Of a DNA stretch of 64,000 bases, positions 43,823 to 51,387 are shown piece after piece. The notes under the pieces are model-generated. The model searched no databases. It saw nothing but the letters and a program-made list of their open reading frames with translations, and was not told the DNA's origin. Both the position numbers and the translations under genes were made by a program. The stretch is from contig NZ_LQIN01000049.1 in the NCBI RefSeq assembly GCF_001500065.1, forward strand, positions 165,999-229,998. Direction: 5' to 3'. The DNA comes from Mycobacterium sp. IS-3022 (lineage in GTDB: Bacteria; Actinomycetota; Actinomycetes; Mycobacteriales; Mycobacteriaceae). Numbering within the stretch: position 1 is the stretch's first letter; each line of letters opens with the position of its first letter.

Positions 43823-44188
43823 TTACGCCTCCCTCAGGTCGTACCGGGCGGCCGCCTTCTGTTGAGCATTGCGGCGCCGGCCGACCTGTTCACCCGGTAG
43901 TGGTAGGGCGAGTTCGGCGACGAGGCGGACCACGGTCTTGCGCTCCTCCCGCAGCTCCATCAGGAGCGGATGAGCCTTGGGGAGCTGACCACGACTTCCG
44001 GTGACCAATAAGCCGTCCTCGTCGATCACGCGGTTAAGTTCCTCGATCCTGTCGACGGTGCGGCATAGTTCCCGAAGCAGTTGGATTTCGCCTGCATCGA
44101 GGGCATAAGTAGCCGTTATTTCGCGCCAAAGTCCGCTTCCACGGGCCTTCAGCCCCGTTGGCGCGCGGGGCGGTTTCGATATGGTCAT
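43823..44188 (-). CDS. P27-family phage terminase small subunit
   Basis: 121 aa from an ATG with AGAGGGATT upstream. The family pattern is clear: APTGLKARGSGLWREITATYALDAGEIQLLRELCRTVDRIEELN, then a GLLVTGSRGQLPKAHPLLMELREER block and a C-terminal DLR. It recognises packaging sites on DNA. The large subunit is missing from the element, as in satellites that redirect helper packaging. Confidence 0.9.
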   Translation of the reverse strand: MTISKPPRAPTGLKARGSGLWREITATYALDAGEIQLLRELCRTVDRIEELNRVIDEDGLLVTGSRGQLPKAHPLLMELREERKTVVRLVAELALPLPGEQVGRRRNAQQKAAARYDLREA

Positions 44189-44596
44189 AATCCCTCTGAT
44201 TCACGAATTGGCTGGTAAAACAACATGTTTCGGTGGTTTAATGGCGTTGCGGCGCAATGGATTCGACACGTCGCCGCGATAGTGGAAATCCCCTCTACCT
44301 GCGGAAACGCCAAAACGGCCCCCTGGGCTGCCCAGGGACGGAAAAAAGCCTGACGTAGGTTGTGGAGACCATCGGGCCTCAACTTTCGAGTACGCCCCCC
44401 AAACCTGTTGTGGACGAACATATTTCACGAGTAGGCGCCTGCCAACCAATGTTAGCGATGTTATGTTGAAGTGCCGCCCGAGAATCCCGATCTTCGCGGC
44501 GGCAGGTGTTGCTGGCGCCGGTAGCTGGGAGATTCTTGGGGTGCCCCCGGGTGCGCCGGGGGCCGCTGGAATCAGCGACACCCCGGCGCGACGAGG
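44189..44596. other. Non-coding region between HTH gene and small terminase
   Basis: About 408 bp. Contains a strong hairpin (GCCCCCGG 44543-44550 with CCGGGGGC 44556-44563) just after the HTH gene, a CCCTGGGC/GCCCAGGG palindrome near 44320-44337, and an AT-rich segment near 44200-44230 upstream of the terminase. The overlapping open frames have no ribosome-binding site and odd composition. It may hold the terminase promoter and possibly the packaging (cos/pac) site. Confidence 0.45.
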
Positions 44597-44770
44597 TCAC
44601 GGCGTTGTGACCGCTCCCGTGACTATCGCCGGCTCAACGAACCACATGCCGAAGCCCGCATTGAAGGCACGCAACGCGCGAATCCGGACCAGGTGCATCA
44701 CTTGTGCCTTGGTGAGATTCATCCGCCGAGCGCACTCATCGAGTGCGACGTAATCGCGATCATCGAACAT
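44597..44770 (-). CDS. Small helix-turn-helix protein
   Basis: 57 aa, ATG two bases after the capsid stop. MFDDRDYVALDECARRMN then LTKAQVMHLVRIRALRAF has the layout of a MerR/excisionase-like winged HTH, with a short C terminus. It probably binds DNA, perhaps controlling the late genes or packaging. Confidence 0.7.
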   Translation of the reverse strand: MFDDRDYVALDECARRMNLTKAQVMHLVRIRALRAFNAGFGMWFVEPAIVTGAVTTP

Positions 44771-44772
44771 CG

Positions 44773-45936
44773 CTACGCCGTTAGATCAATGACCGCGAAG
44801 GAGGCGGGCCGAAGGTGCCCGATGCCGATCCGCGCCTCAGCGCGCATCACCGCCGCGTTCTTTGCGAAGTGGTCGCCGCCCGCGTCAACGTCCAACCGCA
44901 TGGATTCGCGCACGTACAAGCGCGCCTGTGTCCAGTCGGCCAGCACGGCGGTCCCGGCCGGGACGCTTGGGCTAACCACGCGCTGGATACTGTTGTCGCC
45001 GAAGATGTTGCCCGACATGGCGTTGGTGTTGGTGTAGCCATCGGCCAGGAACCCGACACCGCCGGTCGCCTCCTTTGCCAGGTCCACAGTCTCGGCGTCG
45101 GACGGATGCAGCACCCACGCGTTCGGCTGCACGCCGATGAGCTGAAGCGCGGTCAGCGCCGAGCGCAACGTGGTCACCACATCGGTGTCGAACGGCACGG
45201 CCGTGGTTCCGGCCACCGTCAACAGACCGGTGAAGTTCTCGCCGGTGCCGCTTCCGCTGACGACCTGGCTTTCCAACGCGTCTAGGACGCCCTCAGTCAT
45301 TTCGGTTTCGAGCCAGCGGACCACCTCGGCGGCGTCCTGCCAGAGCCTAATCGGGACTTCCTCCGACAGGTGAGCGATGACACGGCAGCGGTCCTCTACC
45401 GGCTCCACGGTGAACACGCTCGTGGGCTTGGTGCCCAGATCGGCAACGGGTGCAGCGTTATTCGTGCGGACGGATTGCCTGAAGTATTCAAAAGCGTTGG
45501 ACGCGACCGTTGTCCGGTTGACCAGCAGGTCGACCAGCCGCGTCGGCCGCGCCTTCGGGGTGACGGCGGGGTCGACGAGAACAGGCACGTCCACCGAACC
45601 CGACGAAATGGCACGGGTTTCGCCGCTCATCTTCCGAATCGCGTCGGCCGCGCGGTGTGCCCACCCGTTACCGGCCTGGTTGACGTCCACGCGGGCGGTG
45701 GCTCGGGCCACAGCGGCGGCGTCGGGATTCTCACGACCTGAACGCGCGATGTCGTCGCGCAAGGCTGCGATGTCGGCGTCGAGGTCGCGCAGACACGCGG
45801 TGATCGACTGAAACCGTTTGGTTTCGTCGGCGGTGAGGTCGCTCGCACCACGCGCCTCCACGGCGGCGAGGATTTTCGCGCGCTCGGCCTTCCGGTCGGC
45901 GTGCAATGTGAGTAACGTTTCGAGTTTCTCGTTCAT
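44773..45936 (-). CDS. HK97-type major capsid protein
   Basis: 387 aa, preceded by AAGGAGATCAACAT, a strong ribosome-binding site. Residues ~1-75 are a coiled-coil scaffold-like delta domain (MNEKLETLLTLHADRKAERAK...DADIAALRDDIA); the HK97 fold follows (VADLGTKPTSVFTVEPVEDRCRVIAHLSEEVPIR; GIGHLRPASFAVIDL end). No prohead protease gene is visible to cut the delta domain. It lets the satellite build its own shell. Confidence 0.93.
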   Translation of the reverse strand: MNEKLETLLTLHADRKAERAKILAAVEARGASDLTADETKRFQSITACLRDLDADIAALRDDIARSGRENPDAAAVARATARVDVNQAGNGWAHRAADAIRKMSGETRAISSGSVDVPVLVDPAVTPKARPTRLVDLLVNRTTVASNAFEYFRQSVRTNNAAPVADLGTKPTSVFTVEPVEDRCRVIAHLSEEVPIRLWQDAAEVVRWLETEMTEGVLDALESQVVSGSGTGENFTGLLTVAGTTAVPFDTDVVTTLRSALTALQLIGVQPNAWVLHPSDAETVDLAKEATGGVGFLADGYTNTNAMSGNIFGDNSIQRVVSPSVPAGTAVLADWTQARLYVRESMRLDVDAGGDHFAKNAAVMRAEARIGIGHLRPASFAVIDLTA

Positions 45937-46148
45937 ATGTTGATCTCCTTATGGGGATCGGAATTGATCGCTGGGGACGCTTGCCCATAGCGATCAGTAG
46001 AGAACGCGCACAATGCTTGTTCTCTGATTGGCAGTTTGCTAAGTGCCATAGCCCAGACGTTTCGTGTCCGGCGCCGCTGCATCCGGCTGGAGTGCCACCA
46101 GCCATGCAGTGTCCGCCCGTGCCGGGCGGGGAAGTTAAGTAGTCGGTG
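45937..46148 (-). promoter_or_regulatory. Leader of the capsid gene with two hairpins
   Basis: A 212-bp gap in an otherwise overlapping operon. It holds CCGCCCG-GCA-CGGGCGG (near 46115-46135) and a GATCGCT/AGCGATC hairpin (about 45967-45996) just before the capsid ribosome-binding site. Fits a terminator plus separate capsid promoter, or a translational control leader. Confidence 0.5.
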
Positions 46149-46508
46149 CTAAAGCTCAGGCTCAGGAATGTCGGGCAGGGGATCGGCTGGAAGCTCGGAC
46201 CACTTAGGGAGCGTTGACGGATCGGGGGACGGCAGCGGCTCGGGCTGGTTCTCGGCGGCGATCGCGTCGAACTTCGCCATGTCGAGGTGCCACGCCCATT
46301 CCCGTCGCGCCTTCTCGGCGTCAACGGTCGTGAACAGCGCACGGCCGATAGCACGAATGCCGTTGTACCCGCTCGCTTTCCAGAGATTGGCGACCTGTTC
46401 GAGGTAGTCGAGTTCACCCTCAGACGCCTTCTGGATGTTGAAGTCACCCCGGGCGATCCGGCGGGCGTGGCATTCCTCCAAGTTGAATTTTGACCGGTCG
46501 TACTTCAA
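46149..46508 (-). CDS. Hypothetical satellite protein
   Basis: 119 aa from a TTG overlapping the upstream stop (TTGA), with AGAGGTGA before it. Helical first half (EECHARRIARGDFNIQKASEGELDYLEQVANLWKA), Pro/Glu-rich acidic tail (PEPLPSPDPSTLPKW...PDIPEPEL). Position before the capsid suggests a possible assembly role; no family recognised. Confidence 0.65.
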   Translation of the reverse strand: MKYDRSKFNLEECHARRIARGDFNIQKASEGELDYLEQVANLWKASGYNGIRAIGRALFTTVDAEKARREWAWHLDMAKFDAIAAENQPEPLPSPDPSTLPKWSELPADPLPDIPEPEL

Positions 46509-46720
46509 GAGTTCACCTCTAATGGTTGCTCAACGCCGCCAACGTAGCGCCGCAGGCGGGCTTTCGGCGGGCTGACGGCCCCCGGCCCACAACGCACGAT
46601 GGTGGCGTAAACCACGTACCGCTCACCGTCGACCTCCACCGTGCCGTGGTGTCCTGTTGGGTCGTGGATCATGTCGACGGGGATGCCGTCGACCGTGACA
46701 GTGATGTTGCGCTCACTCAT
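46505..46720 (-). CDS. Small hypothetical satellite protein
   Basis: 71 aa from the ATG at 46720 (MSERNITVTVDG), inside the overlapping gene chain. Mostly beta (GIPVDMIHDPTGHHGTVEVDGERYVVYATIVR). No family recognised. Confidence 0.6.
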   Translation of the reverse strand: MSERNITVTVDGIPVDMIHDPTGHHGTVEVDGERYVVYATIVRCGPGAVSPPKARLRRYVGGVEQPLEVNS

Positions 46721-46907
46721 CGCCGCTCCCGAACGGCCGTAGGCCAGTCCGGTGCGCCGGTCGCTGATCGGGCCGACCATCAGCCAGCCAGTCGGCCAGC
46801 GCAGCCAGTTGGCCGGCGGACAAGTACAGTGACGCTCCGCGGACGTTGATCCATGCGCCGCCGTTCGGCCCCGGCGCAAAGAATGTTCGCGCCAAGGTTC
46901 TACTCAT
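46713..46907 (-). CDS. Small hypothetical satellite protein
   Basis: 64 aa, overlapping its neighbours by 8 bp at each end. WINVRGASLYLSAGQLAALADWLADG suggests a strand followed by a helix. It looks related in pattern to its upstream neighbour (residues 13-40 there), perhaps an old duplication. Function unknown. Confidence 0.55.
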   Translation of the reverse strand: MSRTLARTFFAPGPNGGAWINVRGASLYLSAGQLAALADWLADGRPDQRPAHRTGLRPFGSGDE

Positions 46908-47160
46908 CGTCTGTCCCTTCGGTTTCTAGAACGCCCCGACGCTCAAGCTCGCGTTCCAGTTCCGCCGTCGACATGGCCTGAAGGTGGCCCTGATTCCGGT
47001 CCATGTTCTTCCGTAGATGGGGCGTGCTCGCTTTCTCGCCGCTGGCAAGGAATATGTTCAGCTTCGCGATGTCCTCAAACGAGAGAGTCATGCTCGCGCG
47101 GTCAATGATGATCTTGCAGCCATTCGGCGCCTTGACGAACGCGGTGGACTTTCGGCTCAT
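46900..47160 (-). CDS. Small hypothetical satellite protein
   Basis: 86 aa from the ATG at 47160, which overlaps the upstream gene's stop. FVKAPNGCKIIIDRASMTLSFEDIAKLNIFLASGEKA, then a helical acidic C terminus (TAELERELERRGVLETEGTDDE). No family recognised. Confidence 0.6.
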   Translation of the reverse strand: MSRKSTAFVKAPNGCKIIIDRASMTLSFEDIAKLNIFLASGEKASTPHLRKNMDRNQGHLQAMSTAELERELERRGVLETEGTDDE

Positions 47161-47324
47161 TGGGTCACTTCTTTCTTCAAGAGTTCGATCAGGTGGTTGG
47201 TTTCGGCTTCCGATAACCAGATCCGGTTTCGGTTTTGCGAGATGATGAATCCGCCCGTGTCGCGTGCCATCACGTGGATGCCCGGCCTGCCGGGCGTCTC
47301 GATGGTTGTTGTGTCGTCGGTCAT
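47157..47324 (-). CDS. Very small satellite protein (55 aa)
   Basis: 55 aa from an ATG overlapping the primase stop; its stop overlaps the next ATG. The sequence MTDDTTTIETPGRPGIHVMA ... GGFIISQNRNRIWLSEAETN and a helical LIELLKKEV end shares the strand-then-helix layout of the next two genes. Accepted because it exactly fills the gap in an overlapping chain. Confidence 0.6.
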   Translation of the reverse strand: MTDDTTTIETPGRPGIHVMARDTGGFIISQNRNRIWLSEAETNHLIELLKKEVTQ

Positions 47325-48874
47325 AGGTCGTCCGTTTCGCCCGCTTCGTCCGGTCCGTCCGGTTCGGAGGGGAACCGGACGCCGAGTCCCCGGAAAGCGG
47401 ATGTGAGGCTCGCAAGGATGTATCCACGAGCCCGGTCGCCATCGGGTCGCCGCGTCGAATGGATGTTGTACTTCGTCGCCAGCATCCGGCCGAGCCGTTG
47501 AGCGGTCAGCGGCTTACCGAACGTCGATAGCGCGCCCCACATGTCGGGGTGAGCGTCGATGAGACGACTCAACAGGTGGTCGGTGGGGGCGAATCGCTCA
47601 CCGTGCGGCCAGACTTCGGCGATGTGGCCCAACAGGACAACGTGGGGCCGCTGCTGTGTGATGCCGACTTCGCGCTCCAGTTCGATCCGCCGTACGTCCT
47701 TGATGGCGAGTTGGTCGACAAGAGCGGGCCACTGAGAGCCTGCATCGGCTGCAATTCTTTTCAACGATGACCAGCGTTCCTTTGCTCTACCCTTGACTTC
47801 ACTGGGGAGAGGATGTCGATTCTTTCGTACGTACGTCGCCGACCCTTCAGCCCAACTGGCTAGCTTGTCTCGCACTTCCATCGCTTCGCTTTCGATCAGT
47901 TCCCAATCAGATTCCTCTGCCTCGCCGTCGAGGTCGGGCACCAACAACACGCGGATCATGCGAGACATGGTGTCATCGGGCAGGTTCGGGTTATTGCCCG
48001 CCATTGCTACGGGTGCGTAAGTCGACATCTCGGCGACCGACCAACCGCCACCCTTCACCGGGACGGATACCGGTCTGGTTGCTCCGCGCTTGTACCCCGA
48101 GTTGAGCACAGCCAGTAGGTCGCCGATACCGTCCTTGTCGGGACTCAACGTCCGGTCGGCCTCATCGATCAGAATCGTTCGCATCTCCGATTCCAGTAAG
48201 CGTGTCAGCATCGCCGGCGAGGACACGGCTGCCATCTGCACGGGGCGAACGCACAGCCGCTCCAGGTGCTCCAGGACGGTTGTCTTCCCACTGCCGGGGA
48301 CGGGTGAGTCGATGAGCAGACGCGGCGTCGTGTAGATGTCGTTGATGAAATGTGTGTGCGCCGCCCACAGCGCCAACAGATCCAAGTCGGAATCATCCAC
48401 CGTGCGAATGAAGCGGGCCAGCCACGCGCGCGTGGCGTCGAGGGCTTCTCGTCCGGTTACCGGGCTACCGTCTCTGTCCGAACCGGACGGACCGGACGAA
48501 CTGGGCGAAACGGACGTATTCGGCGTCTCCCGTGGACCGTCCTCGTCGGCCTTGCGGTACGCCGAGTCAATCGTCGCCTCGACGGAAGGTAGGCCATCAT
48601 CGTCGATGAGCCCGTTCGCGTGGCAGGCGTCGATGAGCTGATCCCGCAGAGTGTCTCGGTCCACGGGGAGGCGAGCCAGCTTCAACGCGCTGATGTTCAA
48701 CTGGTCGTTACGACGGCCTTCGCCTGTGTTGGACAGTAGCGTCAACTCACCTGAGAGAGCCGCGGCGACGTAGGGATCATCGGGTTGGCGAGTCTCGACC
48801 TTTGGCCGTTGGCGTTTCGGCTTCTGTCCTTCCACCCGCTCAAGGAAACTGCGCTCGTCGGTAGGTGTTGTCAA
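47321..48874 (-). CDS. DUF3631/primase-helicase-like ATPase of the satellite
   Basis: 517 aa from a TTG. An N-terminal ~110 residues (YVAAALSGELTLLSNTGEGRRNDQLNISALKLARL) resembles the primase C-terminal part; then an ATPase with Walker A PGSGKTT (residues 193-199), Walker B TILIDEAD (~233-240) and MSRMIRVLLVPD as arginine-finger region; a DUF3631-type C terminus follows. It is the likely replication protein, equivalent to the large phiRv1/phiRv2 proteins. Confidence 0.88.
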   Translation of the reverse strand: MTTPTDERSFLERVEGQKPKRQRPKVETRQPDDPYVAAALSGELTLLSNTGEGRRNDQLNISALKLARLPVDRDTLRDQLIDACHANGLIDDDGLPSVEATIDSAYRKADEDGPRETPNTSVSPSSSGPSGSDRDGSPVTGREALDATRAWLARFIRTVDDSDLDLLALWAAHTHFINDIYTTPRLLIDSPVPGSGKTTVLEHLERLCVRPVQMAAVSSPAMLTRLLESEMRTILIDEADRTLSPDKDGIGDLLAVLNSGYKRGATRPVSVPVKGGGWSVAEMSTYAPVAMAGNNPNLPDDTMSRMIRVLLVPDLDGEAEESDWELIESEAMEVRDKLASWAEGSATYVRKNRHPLPSEVKGRAKERWSSLKRIAADAGSQWPALVDQLAIKDVRRIELEREVGITQQRPHVVLLGHIAEVWPHGERFAPTDHLLSRLIDAHPDMWGALSTFGKPLTAQRLGRMLATKYNIHSTRRPDGDRARGYILASLTSAFRGLGVRFPSEPDGPDEAGETDDL

Positions 48875-48928
48875 ATGGTTTCTTCTCTCTCCCCGTCTTC
48901 TGGGGTTCGGTTAATGGTTCAGGTCAGT

Positions 48929-49150
48929 TCAACGGATTTCGCGATCCACGGCGCGGGCCATGTCGAGCACGGTTACCAAGCGGTAGCCCTCGGCGATCCG
49001 GTCGGCATCGAGCGGCACATGTCGATCCTGTAGTGCTTGGGCCAGCTTGCGCGCCTGCTGGTTGCGCCTGCGGTGGACGGCCTGCTTGTCGCGATTACAT
49101 TCAGGACAGGGGCCGTTGAGTACGTTGCGGGCATGACCCTTACTGCACAT
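48929..49150 (-). CDS. Small Zn-ribbon-like satellite protein
   Basis: 73 aa. MCSKGHARNVLNGPCPECNR gives Cys/His residues spaced for one zinc, followed by a basic helix (KQAVHRRRNQQARKLAQALQ) and a helical C terminus. Possible nucleic-acid-binding protein. 54 bp upstream of the primase. Confidence 0.65.
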   Translation of the reverse strand: MCSKGHARNVLNGPCPECNRDKQAVHRRRNQQARKLAQALQDRHVPLDADRIAEGYRLVTVLDMARAVDREIR

Positions 49151-49199
49151 GGTGAGTTCCCTTGGTTAGTAACGTCTTTTAGGCAGCCGTATCCGGCTC

Positions 49200-49730
49200 T
49201 CAATTGAAGTCGTCGGGCACGGCGGGCGGCTCGAACGTGATCCAGAGGTCGCCGCCGTACTCCCCGAACAGAATTCGGGGCGGGCAGTCCAGCACGCGCA
49301 GATGGATATCGCTGGTACTGCCAGAATCGGTTGTGCGGTGGCGCGCGTGGCACGCCACCCTGCCCTGCACCCCGTGGGGGCGTTCGTACCCCGTGTACTC
49401 GAAGCACTTCGCTTGGTGCATCCGTGCGGCAAATAACGAGCCATGCCACTGGCGGCCGCAGCACCGGAGGTACCACGGCCGCGACGGAACTCTCCGCTCA
49501 CCGAGAAGTTCATCGAGCAGGAAGGGGTCCGTTACCGGGTGCCGGTTGGATGCCCTGCGGACGCGCCCGTCCGGGTGACGCTGATAGTCGGGATGGCCGT
49601 CGATGGATTGCCACTTCGACGTCGGTCCGCGCTTTCCCCTTTTAAGTATATCAATTGGGCCTTGTTCGGCCGGAGCAGGTTTCACGCCGCGGTCGAAATC
49701 ATCCGCTGAAACCTCGCGCTCATCGAGCAC
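49200..49730 (-). CDS. Hypothetical satellite protein, Cys/His-rich
   Basis: 176 aa from a GTG overlapping the excisionase stop by 11 bp. Basic N-terminal half (SIDGHPDYQRHPDGRVRRAS), then WYLRCCGRQWHGSLFAARMHQAKC, possibly a metal site, and an acidic beta-rich end (LFGEYGGDLWITFEPPAVP). No family recognised. Confidence 0.6.
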   Translation of the reverse strand: MLDEREVSADDFDRGVKPAPAEQGPIDILKRGKRGPTSKWQSIDGHPDYQRHPDGRVRRASNRHPVTDPFLLDELLGERRVPSRPWYLRCCGRQWHGSLFAARMHQAKCFEYTGYERPHGVQGRVACHARHRTTDSGSTSDIHLRVLDCPPRILFGEYGGDLWITFEPPAVPDDFN

Positions 49731-49983
49731 CGCTACTGGGCTGTGGTACGCGCCTGCGGGCCGAGGCGAGCGTGATGCCGCTCGTGGCAGGGGTGTTTGT
49801 ATTCTTGAAGATGGTCAGTGCGGCTCGCACGTCGTCATCGGTCATGACCCATGTGCGGCCTAATTTCGTGCCGGGGATGATCCCCGCATTGAGTCGCCGA
49901 CTCAGCCAATCCACTGAGGGGAACGGGGGGACAAGCTCCTTGATTGGGTGAGCCAGCGGCTCGCGGAATTTCGCGTCGTTCAT
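49720..49983 (-). CDS. xis: Excisionase-like HTH protein
   Basis: 87 aa from the ATG at 49983. PSVDWLSRRLNAGIIPGTKLGRTWVMTDDDVRAAL is a typical winged-HTH excisionase/MerR-like motif. The Arg-rich C terminus could add DNA contact. It lies near attR as the first recognised leftward gene, opposite the integrase, as in phiRv1. Confidence 0.8.
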   Translation of the reverse strand: MNDAKFREPLAHPIKELVPPFPSVDWLSRRLNAGIIPGTKLGRTWVMTDDDVRAALTIFKNTNTPATSGITLASARRRVPQPSSGAR

Positions 49984-49987
49984 GCGG

Positions 49988-50416
49988 CTAAGGGTTCCAC
50001 CGGGACCAGACAAAATGACCGCAGGATCGAGGGCGGGCAACGCTACGCTTGGTCTGCCAAGGCGTCTTGGTCCAACCAACTGTGCAGTTCATCGCTGTTT
50101 CCGCCTGTCGGTGGACGTAGAGGCAGTTGTTGGTGTTCATCAGCACATCTAGAACGATGTTGAGCAGGTATGACAGGTTGCGCAGGTCAAAGAGTGCGAT
50201 GTTGAGGAACGCGATGTCGGCCGGGGAAGTAGTCGCCGTTGCCGTAGAAGTTACCCGGCGAAAGTTCTTAGACGGAATGCCGCAGGCGCAGCCAACCTCG
50301 GCTGCGGGCTTTGGGTTGCCGGTCTGCGCCGCGACGATGACCTCAGCAGGACTGCGGGCTTTAGCCGGTGTAGCAGTCGAAGACGGCGACCCATCGCCGT
50401 AGGACTCAGGTGGGAC
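49988..50416 (-). CDS. Possible satellite early gene, unknown function
   Basis: About 142 aa from the ATG at 50416, directly after a perfect palindrome. The centre (PADIAFLNIALFDLRNLSYLLNIVLDVLM) looks like real protein, and the gene would fill the gap between attR and the excisionase gene. The start lacks a good ribosome-binding site and codon use is less typical. It could be a repressor or immunity protein; that is only position-based. Confidence 0.4.
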   Translation of the reverse strand, partial: VPPESYGDGSPSSTATPAKARSPAEVIVAAQTGNPKPAAEVGCACGIPSKNFRRVTSTATATTSPADIAFLNIALFDLRNLSYLLNIVLDVLMNTNNCLYVHRQAETAMNCTVGWTKTPWQTKRSVARPRSCGHFVWSRWNP

Positions 50417-50418
50417 CA

Positions 50419-50431
50419 TTGACACTGTCAA
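50419..50431. promoter_or_regulatory. Perfect palindrome TTGACACTGTCAA near the right end of the satellite
   Basis: 13-bp palindrome with a single central base, adjacent to the putative early gene start at 50416. It contains TTGACA in both directions, so it could be both a -35 box and an operator of the leftward early promoter. TGTCAA half-sites also occur at 40755 and 40768 just before the integrase gene. Confidence 0.5.
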
Positions 50432-50513
50432 GACATCACGACCAGTTTCCTGCGGTTTTGTCCGATTTCGTCCAAACTCCCTCGCCTAAAAGCGCAGGTC
50501 AGAGGCTTTTCCA

Positions 50514-50538
50514 CGGGTTCGATTCCCGGCAGCTCCAC
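50514..50538 (+). repeat. attR: 25-bp core, followed by the displaced native ssrA 3' end
   Basis: Identical to 40685-40709. The next bases complete the native CCA (50538-50540) and lead into the original terminator, showing that this side carries the chromosomal ssrA tail. Confidence 0.93.
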
Positions 50539-50541
50539 CAC

Positions 50542-50571
50542 CGAACCGCAGGTCGAAAGGCCTGCGGTTCG
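50542..50571 (+). terminator. Native ssrA terminator, displaced by the integration
   Basis: A perfect 11-bp stem (CGAACCGCAGG / CCTGCGGTTCG) with an 8-nt loop, followed by CATTTAATA. It sits directly after the CCA beyond attR. In the opposite direction it can also end the convergent glyoxalase remnant. Confidence 0.9.
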
Positions 50572-50574
50572 CAT

Positions 50575-50927
50575 TTAATACTCCACCCGGAGGTTGCCGA
50601 CCAGCGCAACCTTGTTGTCGTCGGGATCAGCGATCGGGAATACGCGTACGCCCTCGTTGGCATCGATCATCTCGCGCTTCTCAAGACCCATTCGCGAAGT
50701 TCGCGAACGCCCACCTCGAAGTCGGACACGGCCAAGTTGAGCATCCCGTTGCCGGCGCGCACGGGGTCCTCGGTCGGCACCCAGCCGCCATCGGTGACCT
50801 GCCATTCGACCAGGTTCGGCATCGGGTTGTTGTCGGGTTCGCGGCCGAGAAGCGTGGTGTACCAGGCTCGTCCTGCTTCGATGTCGCTCACGGCGACGTC
50901 GGCCGGCACGAAGTCGACATGCACCAT
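50575..50927 (-). pseudogene. Glyoxalase/bleomycin-resistance family gene with a frameshift
   Basis: The first ~80 residues from the ATG at 50927 (VHVDFVPADVAVSDIEAGRAWYTTLLGREPDNN) are a normal vicinal-oxygen-chelate protein. Near 50685-50695 the frame breaks: frame one stops after VRELREWVLRSAR, while a second frame continues GLEKREMIDANEGVRVFPIADPDDNKVALVGN to the proper end. A one-base indel (or sequencing error) splits the gene. It is last in an arsR-SRPBCC-glyoxalase run. Confidence 0.85.
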
Positions 50928-50929
50928 GA

Positions 50930-51385
50930 TCAGTTCTCTTTTGCGTCGGCGACTTTGGCGAATTCCGCTGCCAGGGCGTCCAATTGCTGCGCGGTTCCCT
51001 GTTCTCGCCACTCGGGCTGCTCCTGGCCGGGTAGGTAGACTCCGTGCTCGGTCAGCACCAGCAGGGTGCCGCCATCTTCTGCCCGGAACTCGACACTGGT
51101 GACCGAGACCGTCGACAGTCGGTCCTCCGTGTGCAAGGTCGACGTGGTGAGAATTCGTTCGTTCGGCGCTATTTCGGCGTAGCGCGCCTCGTAGGTGAGT
51201 GCACGACCCTCTCCATCGAACCCCCGTGCCGTCTCGAGGCCGCCGACCACGAAGTTCTGAGAGTGCTCGGCGCCCTGGGCCATCCAGCGTCTGCGCGCCT
51301 CCGGATCCGCCCAAGCCTGAAAGACCCGCTCGACCGGGACCGGATAGCGACGCTCCAGCGTGAACGTCGAGTGCGTTATGTCCAT
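50930..51385 (-). CDS. SRPBCC (AHSA1-like) domain protein
   Basis: 151 aa from the ATG at 51385 (a TTG two codons earlier overlaps the arsR stop). START-like fold: FTLERRYPVPVERVFQAWADPEARRRWM, LTYEARYAEIAPNERILTTSTL, and a C-terminal helix (GTAQQLDALAAEFAKV). These proteins bind hydrophobic ligands. Commonly paired with ArsR regulators in mycobacteria, as here. Confidence 0.92.
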   Translation of the reverse strand: MDITHSTFTLERRYPVPVERVFQAWADPEARRRWMAQGAEHSQNFVVGGLETARGFDGEGRALTYEARYAEIAPNERILTTSTLHTEDRLSTVSVTSVEFRAEDGGTLLVLTEHGVYLPGQEQPEWREQGTAQQLDALAAEFAKVADAKEN

Positions 51386-51387
51386 GA

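Larger units (their letters stand above)
40710..50538. mobile_element. phiRv1/phiRv2-like capsid-encoding phage satellite integrated in ssrA
   Basis: 9.8 kb between 25-bp att repeats. Gene content: integrase at the attL end; then, on the minus strand, an excisionase, small Zn-ribbon-like genes, a primase-like ATPase, five small overlapping genes, HK97 major capsid, a small HTH protein, P27 small terminase, and three small genes. No large terminase, portal, prohead protease, tail or lysis gene is recognisable. This is the plan of the M. tuberculosis phiRv elements and of capsid-forming satellites that borrow tails from a helper phage. Confidence 0.9.

Noticed and set aside
44201..44581. 126-codon leftward frame between the HTH gene and terS
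   Set aside because: It begins inside a strong hairpin, is Pro/Gly/Arg-rich without domain pattern, and competes with another frame of similar length. Treated as non-coding.
50127..50402. 91-codon plus-strand frame near the right end of the satellite
   Set aside because: It is antisense to a better-looking leftward frame, has no ribosome-binding site, and goes against the direction of the early operon.
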